Of a stretch of 10,283 nucleotides of DNA, positions 6,465 through 10,283 are shown one piece after another. The stretch comes from an uncultured Ruminococcus sp. (GTDB lineage Bacteria > Bacillota > Clostridia > Oscillospirales > Acutalibacteraceae). A program made the translations under genes and the position numbers. Numbering within the stretch: the stretch's first letter is position 1; every line of letters starts with the position of its first letter. The notes under the pieces were generated by a model. That model did no database searches. It was not told the origin of the DNA and was given only the letters and a program-made list of their open reading frames with translations. Location of the stretch: NCBI GenBank assembly GCA_902802975.1, contig CADCOF010000112.1:1-10283 (forward strand). The letters run 5' to 3'.

Positions 6465-6493
6465 TTTATATGCACATACCACAAATAATATGA
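6465..6493 (-). promoter_or_regulatory. Sigma-E-like (sporulation) promoter for yabPQ
   Basis: On the minus strand TCATATT (6487-6493) matches the sigma-E -35 consensus KMATATT completely. After 14 nt, CATATAAA (6465-6472) resembles the -10 consensus CATACAnT, with differences at position 5 and the last base. It lies in the rqcP-yabP gap, about 34 nt before the yabP ATG. Bacillus yabPQ is a known sigma-E operon, which supports the call. An inverted repeat GTATGT/ACATAC (6455-6460, 6474-6479) overlaps the -10. Confidence 0.5.
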
Positions 6494-6508
6494 CACACAG
6501 ATTAACCG

Positions 6509-6748
6509 TCACAGAACTTTGTACATAGAAGACGCCTCGTCCTTTTTTGCATATTCATTTATTGCCGTTACTTCCGCGCGCAGCGGGTTTGTACCGATCT
6601 GCACCTCGATCACGTCGCCAACCTTAACGGCATACGACGCACGTTCAGCCTTGCCGTTTACAAGAATACGACCTGCGTCACATGCTTCATTTGCCACCGT
6701 GCGCCTTTTTATAATACGAGAAATTTTTAAATATTTATCAAGTCTCAT
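6509..6748 (-). CDS. rqcP: Ribosome-associated quality control protein RqcP (S4 domain)
   Basis: This 79-residue protein is essentially one S4 RNA-binding domain: MRLDKYLKISRIIKRRTVAN, then EACDAGRILVNGKAERASYAV and KVGDVIEV. It matches RqcP (formerly YabO), an Hsp15-like protein that binds obstructed 50S subunits and works with RqcH in adding alanine tails to stalled nascent chains. Length and the conserved R-x-D-x-x-L and AGRILVNG motifs are as expected. The ATG at 6748 has AGAGG 6 nt upstream. It lies between hup and yabP, while in Bacillus it directly follows mazG (yabN). The T-run of the hup-rqcP hairpin adjoins its ribosome binding site. Confidence 0.92.
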   Translation of the reverse strand: MRLDKYLKISRIIKRRTVANEACDAGRILVNGKAERASYAVKVGDVIEVQIGTNPLRAEVTAINEYAKKDEASSMYKVL

Positions 6749-6770
6749 AAGATACCTCTAAAAAACATCA

Positions 6771-6798
6771 CCGGCACGGGTAACAAAATACGTGCCGG
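6771..6798 (-). terminator. GC-rich hairpin between hup and rqcP (partial terminator)
   Basis: CCGGCACG (6771-6778) and CGTGCCGG (6791-6798) form a perfect 8-bp stem with a 12-nt loop. On the minus strand the stem is followed by TGATG and then six T residues that run into the rqcP ribosome binding site; on the plus strand it is followed at once by CTTTTATTTT. It probably ends most hup transcripts or protects their 3' end, with some read-through into rqcP. Confidence 0.65.
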
Positions 6799-6806
6799 CT
6801 TTTATT

Positions 6807-7106
6807 TTACTCTTCAACATCGTCAACGGCAGTTCCGTTAACTATCGCCTTGAAAGCTTTACCCGCCTTAAATGTGGGAACCTTTGACTCGGGAATTGTG
6901 AGTTTCTCGTGAGTTATGGGATTAACGCCTGTTCTCTCTTTTCTGAGTTTCTGCTCAAACGTACCAAATCCAACAATCTGCACTTTCTCACCGTCAGAAA
7001 CGGCTTCAATAATAGTGTCAATCACTGCAGATACTGCATTTTCAGCGTCTTTCTTCTGAAGTTCTGTTTTCTCAATAACCTTTTTGATCAAATCTGTTTT
7101 ATTCAT
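6807..7106 (-). CDS. hup: HU-family nucleoid protein
   Basis: This is a 99-residue DNA-bending HU protein. It starts MNKTDLIKKVIEKTELQKKD, with helices for dimerisation, then the signature GFGTFEQKLRKERTGVNP (46-63). Arg55-Arg58 and the intercalating Pro63 of the beta-arm are present, and it ends in VPTFKAGKAFKAIVN. The GTAVDDVEE tail extends beyond the usual 90 residues and is acidic. The ATG at 7106 has a strong GGAGGA (7115-7120) 8 nt upstream. It sits between mazG and rqcP, an arrangement seen in Clostridia but not in Bacillus subtilis. A small GTGC/GCAC hairpin precedes its ribosome binding site. HU is usually expressed strongly, which fits a following terminator-like hairpin that limits read-through. 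Confidence 0.96.
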   Translation of the reverse strand: MNKTDLIKKVIEKTELQKKDAENAVSAVIDTIIEAVSDGEKVQIVGFGTFEQKLRKERTGVNPITHEKLTIPESKVPTFKAGKAFKAIVNGTAVDDVEE

Positions 7107-7199
7107 AAAAATAGTCCTCCGTGTGTGCTGTAGTGCACGTCTGTAGAAAAAATATAATAATTACCATCGAAACACAATAATCAACATTGATCAGACCAT

Positions 7200-8006
7200 T
7201 CAATCAATTGGTTCCGACGAATCTTTAGCCTGATCCCAAAACGAATCCAACTCTGATAAGCTGTAATCATCAAAGTTTTTACCGCTTTCACGAACAAGCT
7301 GTTCAACTAATGAAAAACGTGATATGAATTTGTCACACGCGTCATACAAAGCCTTTTCACCGTTTGCACCGGCCAAACGAACGACATTCACAGCGGCAAA
7401 AAGCAGATCGCCGGCCTCTTCGGCAATATCGTTCTCATCTCCGGCATGCACGGCATTGATAAGCTCTGTTAATTCCTCTGTCACCTTAACAGCAGCCTCA
7501 TCCGGAGTGGGAAAATCGAAACCAACCTTTGCTGCCTTTTTTTGAATCTTCTGTGATCTCATAAGTGACGGAAGTGAACGGGAAATACTCTTCAGCGCGT
7601 CTGTTTGAGTAGTCTGCGACTTCGTCTGCATTTTTATTTTATCCCAATTATCGAGAACCTGCTCGGTAGTATCAGCTTTTACTTCTCCGAACACATGAGG
7701 ATGTCGAGTAATCATCTTCTGACAAACGTCATTTGCCACATCGTTCATGTCAAAAGTGCCTTTTTCTCTCTCGATCTGAGTATGAAATACCACCTGCAAA
7801 AGCACGTCGCCCAATTCCTCACGCAAAGCGGTCATGTCATCATTATCGATAGCTTCTACTACCTCGTAAGTCTCTTCTATCAGATCCTGACGAACCGATT
7901 TGTGTGTTTGCTCTTTGTCCCACGGACAACCATCGGGAAGTCTTAAGTAGCGAACTATCTCCACAAGATCATTGAAATCATATTTGTCTTTAAACTGAAA
8001 GTCCAT
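7200..8006 (-). CDS. mazG: Nucleoside triphosphate pyrophosphohydrolase MazG
   Basis: This 268-residue all-alpha NTP pyrophosphohydrolase would hydrolyse (d)NTPs to NMP and pyrophosphate, clearing aberrant nucleotides. It has two MazG domains. The N-terminal one has CPWDKEQTH (27-35), magnesium ligands EETYE (44-48) and EELGD (63-67), and RHPHVF (101-106). The C-terminal one has EELTEL (177-182) and EEAGD (196-200). The ATG at 8006 is chosen over 8033 because CGGAGG lies 5 nt upstream of it, while 8033 has none. It is the YabN counterpart by position, but lacks the N-terminal methylase-like domain fused in Bacillus YabN. A sigma-A promoter lies upstream. Confidence 0.95.
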   Translation of the reverse strand: MDFQFKDKYDFNDLVEIVRYLRLPDGCPWDKEQTHKSVRQDLIEETYEVVEAIDNDDMTALREELGDVLLQVVFHTQIEREKGTFDMNDVANDVCQKMITRHPHVFGEVKADTTEQVLDNWDKIKMQTKSQTTQTDALKSISRSLPSLMRSQKIQKKAAKVGFDFPTPDEAAVKVTEELTELINAVHAGDENDIAEEAGDLLFAAVNVVRLAGANGEKALYDACDKFISRFSLVEQLVRESGKNFDDYSLSELDSFWDQAKDSSEPID

Positions 8007-8057
8007 ATTTGCCTCCGAAGCAGCAGTAAGCATAGATCAGTAAACACCGATATTCTT

Positions 8058-8086
8058 ATTTTACATCAAACCCACTTATTTTTCAA
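8058..8086 (-). promoter_or_regulatory. mazG: sigma-A promoter of mazG
   Basis: On the minus strand -35 TTGAAA (8081-8086) and -10 TAAAAT (8058-8063) are exactly 17 nt apart, each matching consensus at 5 of 6 positions. It lies in the yabM-mazG gap about 50 nt before the mazG ATG, and can drive mazG and hup independently of yabM. Confidence 0.7.
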
Positions 8087-8104
8087 GTACAAAAGGAGTA
8101 TACC

Positions 8105-8167
8105 CAAAAATTTTATGAAAATGTTTCATATTAATGCAAATATTCTCGAAATTTACGTCATATTTGC
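8105..8167 (-). terminator. Possible weak terminator region after yabM
   Basis: Two AT-rich hairpins lie downstream of the yabM stop: GCAAATAT/ATATTTGC (8136-8143 with 8160-8167, 16-nt loop), then ATGAAA/TTTCAT (8115-8120 with 8124-8129, 3-nt loop). On the minus strand the second is followed by AAAATTTTT. The stems are weak, so read-through towards mazG is likely. Confidence 0.35.
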
Positions 8168-8195
8168 TATTATTTCAGACTGCTGCGCCGAATAT

Positions 8196-9917
8196 TCAAA
8201 TTAATTTGTATTTTTCCAATACAGCGGCTATTTTATTACCCTTAGGCAGCATTAATATGTCATCCTTTGTTATAGCGCGGAACACAAGCAAAAATACCGC
8301 ATATACGATACACGCTGCAATAAGAGCTGCAAGAGTGGCCACAAGTAAACCCATGGTTGTTTCCGAAACAAATTCCGAAACAAATTTGTACGTAAGCATT
8401 GACGCTATGATGCAAATTGCGGACGCTGCCATCGGACGCAGCAGGGCAACTTTAAAATTGGGAATAATTTCGGTTTCTTTTATCAAAACATATATCGATA
8501 CTATTATTACAAATGTATAGCAAAGCAATGTTCCTATGCTGCCGCCCTGCACATTGATCTGAGGTATTCCGCAGAAAATATAGTTTGAAACCACTTTAAT
8601 CAGCATTCCTATGGCGTATAATTTCAGCGGCATATCAACTCTGCCTACTGCCTGAAGCATACTGCACATTGGCGTAGCTGCCGCGAACACTATAACTGCT
8701 ATGCCCATCAATCTCAACACTTCAACCGATATATCAACGCCGTCTGTTCTGCCGTATACCAAGTGCATTATCGGGTCTGCCAAAGCTGTAAGCCCTAAGC
8801 CGGCAGGTATTGTAAACACAAATGTTACGCGCATAACTGTTTCGATGGAACGCTTGAGATATTGTTTATTTCCCTTTGTGTACGCCTCCGTAACATTTGG
8901 GAGTGCTGTTGTACCAAACGCCTGAGTTACGGTTACAACGAGGTTCATGATAGTCAAAGCGTAGCTGTAGCAACCCCACAAATAGCTGTGAACAACCCCC
9001 TCATCAACGGTATCGTTTGGAATCATCCCGGGATACTGTGAAAGGAGCTGATCGGGCATTTTGCTCATCATCATAATGAGGCGGCGTTGAATAAGCATTG
9101 AATCCACCGTTCCGGCAACGCTCATTATCAGTGCGCCCAACCCGATGGGAATGGCTGTTTTAAGTAAGATATGAAATGTATCACGTTTGCGGCGCGGTTT
9201 TGGTGCGGCGTTATACATTTCTTCGGTAATAGCGTCACCCGCTATTTTAAAACGAAGATAAATGTACATAAAGCTGCAGAAAGAACCAAGCGTTATGCCA
9301 AAAATAGCCGCCGCTACAGAATATTTCAGAAGGTCGTGACTATTTGTGATACCGAAAAGCTTTTCGCCATAATTCATCACGATATATGCAAATGAATAGC
9401 CCACTGTCAGCTTGACCAATGCTTCAACTACCTCCGAAACGGAAGTAGGAACCATATTTCGCATACCCTCGTAGTAGCCTCTGTAGGCAGACACCAGACA
9501 ACCAAAAAAGATAGCGGGCGCAAGAACCAGCATTGAAACGAAAGAATCGGGCGACTTGATTATTCTCACATAAAAGAAGCTGAAAAGTATCATCAGCAAA
9601 AACGCAATAACGCCGGCTGTTACAAAAAATGGAATTGCCACATTTTTTATTCTTCGAACATCCTTGTATCGCCCTTTCGACATACTTTCGGACATCATTC
9701 GAGAAACTGCTATCGGAAAACCTGCTGTAGCAAGCGTAAACAGCGGAATATACAATTCATAGGCGTTATTCAAAAGTGCAGCCCCGACCGGTCCATAAAG
9801 ACGCGAAAGGCTGACCTTATAAAGCATTCCTATTATTTTTACAATAAGCAAGCACAGCGTTAGTATCGCTGCGCCCATAATGAAGCTTTGGTTCTTGTTA
9901 GCTTTTATCTTCTTCAA
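8196..9917 (-). CDS. yabM: SpoVB/YabM-type polysaccharide or lipid-linked precursor flippase (MOP superfamily)
   Basis: This 573-residue polytopic membrane protein of the MATE/MurJ/PST (MOP) superfamily has about 14 hydrophobic segments. The N-terminus KNQSFIMGAAILTLCLLIVK leads into KIIGMLYKVSLSRLYGPVG, the typical start of the SpoVB/YabM polysaccharide biosynthesis family. ELYIPLFTLATAGFPIAVSR and the internal repeat half beginning LLKTAIPIGLGALIMSVAG also fit. Such proteins move undecaprenyl-linked wall or cortex precursors across the membrane; this one's substrate is inferred. YabM is chosen because mazG follows, as in Bacillus; a MurJ-like lipid II role is possible. The TTG start at 9917 has GAGGAG (9923-9928) 5 nt upstream and opens MKKIKANK. 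Expected upstream neighbour spoVT is not in the window. Confidence 0.9.
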   Translation of the reverse strand: MKKIKANKNQSFIMGAAILTLCLLIVKIIGMLYKVSLSRLYGPVGAALLNNAYELYIPLFTLATAGFPIAVSRMMSESMSKGRYKDVRRIKNVAIPFFVTAGVIAFLLMILFSFFYVRIIKSPDSFVSMLVLAPAIFFGCLVSAYRGYYEGMRNMVPTSVSEVVEALVKLTVGYSFAYIVMNYGEKLFGITNSHDLLKYSVAAAIFGITLGSFCSFMYIYLRFKIAGDAITEEMYNAAPKPRRKRDTFHILLKTAIPIGLGALIMSVAGTVDSMLIQRRLIMMMSKMPDQLLSQYPGMIPNDTVDEGVVHSYLWGCYSYALTIMNLVVTVTQAFGTTALPNVTEAYTKGNKQYLKRSIETVMRVTFVFTIPAGLGLTALADPIMHLVYGRTDGVDISVEVLRLMGIAVIVFAAATPMCSMLQAVGRVDMPLKLYAIGMLIKVVSNYIFCGIPQINVQGGSIGTLLCYTFVIIVSIYVLIKETEIIPNFKVALLRPMAASAICIIASMLTYKFVSEFVSETTMGLLVATLAALIAACIVYAVFLLVFRAITKDDILMLPKGNKIAAVLEKYKLI

Positions 9918-10036
9918 ACAGACTCCTCATTTCCCAAATATATGCTTCTCTAAAGTTGGTAGTTGATAATTGGTGGCTAATCTACTAAACACCAACTCAA
10001 TAGTTCTTATAGTGTGGAGTGTTGAGTTGTTTTGCT

Positions 10037-10073
10037 AATTCGGAATGCGTAATGCGTAATGCGGAATTAATGC
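10037..10073. repeat. GCGTAAT short tandem repeat
   Basis: The block reads AATTCGGAATGCG, then TAATGCGTAATGCGG, then AATTAATGC, with a 7-bp near-repeat (AATGCGT, AATGCGT, AATGCGG). Similar AATTCGGAAT/GTAATGC strings are scattered between genes in many Clostridia. It has no visible coding role. Confidence 0.6.
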
Positions 10074-10204
10074 TCGATCTGAGTCCATCACTCTCGAACG
10101 ACTATTTTCGCACTGCAACAATTTATCATCGTTGTAATAAAGCACGACTTTTACAAATAATTGCGCATTCAGACTGTGCCAAAACGGAAATTGCCACAGT
10201 ATAA

Positions 10205-10257
10205 CCCCTCCGTCACGTCTGCTTTCGCAGCCGTGCCACCTCCCCTACAGGGGAGGC
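10205..10257. repeat. Interspersed palindromic element of the gut-Firmicutes type
   Basis: The element has two hairpins in a row. The first pairs CACG/CGTG (10214-10217, 10232-10235) and CTGC/GCAG (10219-10222, 10227-10230) around TTTC, with one mismatch. The second pairs CCTCCCC (10239-10245) with GGGGAGG (10250-10256) around TACA. This layout (CCCCTCCGTC, then hairpin, then CCTCCCCTACAGGGGAGG) is a frequent intergenic repeat in gut Clostridia from general knowledge. Whether it is transcribed or mobile is unknown. Confidence 0.7.
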
Positions 10258-10283
10258 AAATGCTGATTCCAAGCCACTTTTAA

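Larger units (their letters stand above)
9918..10283. other. Intergenic region with repeats, no convincing gene
   Basis: Besides the yabM ribosome binding site, these 366 bases hold only repeat-like sequence. One piece is the inverted repeat CAACTCAA/TTGAGTTG (9993-10000 with 10022-10029), and two repeat blocks are listed separately. An ORF of 61 codons on the plus strand runs through the repeats and is not gene-like. No clear promoter for yabM was found. Confidence 0.6.

Noticed and set aside
7107..7199. Promoter for hup
   Set aside because: The gap is AT-rich with TTGATT and TATATT strings, but no pair has acceptable spacing, so hup is taken to be read from the mazG promoter.
9930..9960. 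Sigma-E-like -10 (CATATATT) upstream of yabM
   Set aside because: No matching -35 is found at 13-15 nt and it lies too close to the ribosome binding site.
10019..10204. 61-codon plus-strand ORF
   Set aside because: It runs through the GCGTAAT repeat and has no ribosome binding site. Translations of such intergenic repeats are common false predictions.
1..10283. CRISPR array, tRNA, rRNA or transposase
   Set aside because: No regular repeat-spacer pattern, cloverleaf or transposase-like ORF was seen on either strand.

Overview
The window looks like the chromosome of a low-to-moderate GC Firmicute of the class Clostridia, probably a gut Ruminococcus or Oscillospiraceae relative. The evidence is the syntenic block yabM-mazG-hup-rqcP-yabP-yabQ-divIC-yabR (a Clostridia variant of the Bacillus subtilis spoVT-yabMNOPQ-divIC-yabR region), strong Shine-Dalgarno sequences, and a CCTCCCC-TACA-GGGGAGG type intergenic repeat that is common in gut Firmicutes. 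YabP and YabQ point to an endospore-forming lineage.

Positions 1-690 are mostly accessory or decaying. The 5' end of an AAA-ATPase-like/PD-(D/E)XK family gene leaves the left edge on the minus strand behind a clean sigma-A promoter. Next comes a minus-strand remnant of a GH25 muramidase with an in-frame stop and an internal deletion. A regulatory region follows for the plus-strand gene at 688: four ATTCC direct repeats at an exact 11-bp period in front of a perfect TATAAT box.

Positions 688-4561 (plus strand) encode a secreted lipoprotein with a tandem-repeat Ser/Thr linker and a Cthe_2159-type (DUF4353) beta-helix. It is followed by an OmpR/PhoB-family response regulator and a translationally overlapping membrane sensor kinase. 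The 11-bp repeats resemble binding sites of this regulator family, so I infer that the two-component system may control the lipoprotein gene. A long bidirectional terminator at 4583-4622 separates this block from the convergent minus-strand cluster.

Positions 4680-9917 (minus strand, read from right to left) carry a SpoVB/YabM-type flippase, MazG, HU, RqcP, YabP, YabQ, DivIC and YabR. They cover envelope precursor transport, nucleotide sanitation, nucleoid structure, ribosome quality control, sporulation, division and RNA binding. Internal signals suggest separate transcription units: sigma-A promoters before mazG and divIC, a hairpin between hup and rqcP, and a sigma-E-like promoter directly before yabP. 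Positions 9918-10283 hold no convincing gene, only intergenic repeats.

I see no unmistakable new defence or mobile system. The most interesting signals are regulatory: the 11-bp ATTCC array, the sigma-E-like promoter, and the nested palindromes at divIC.
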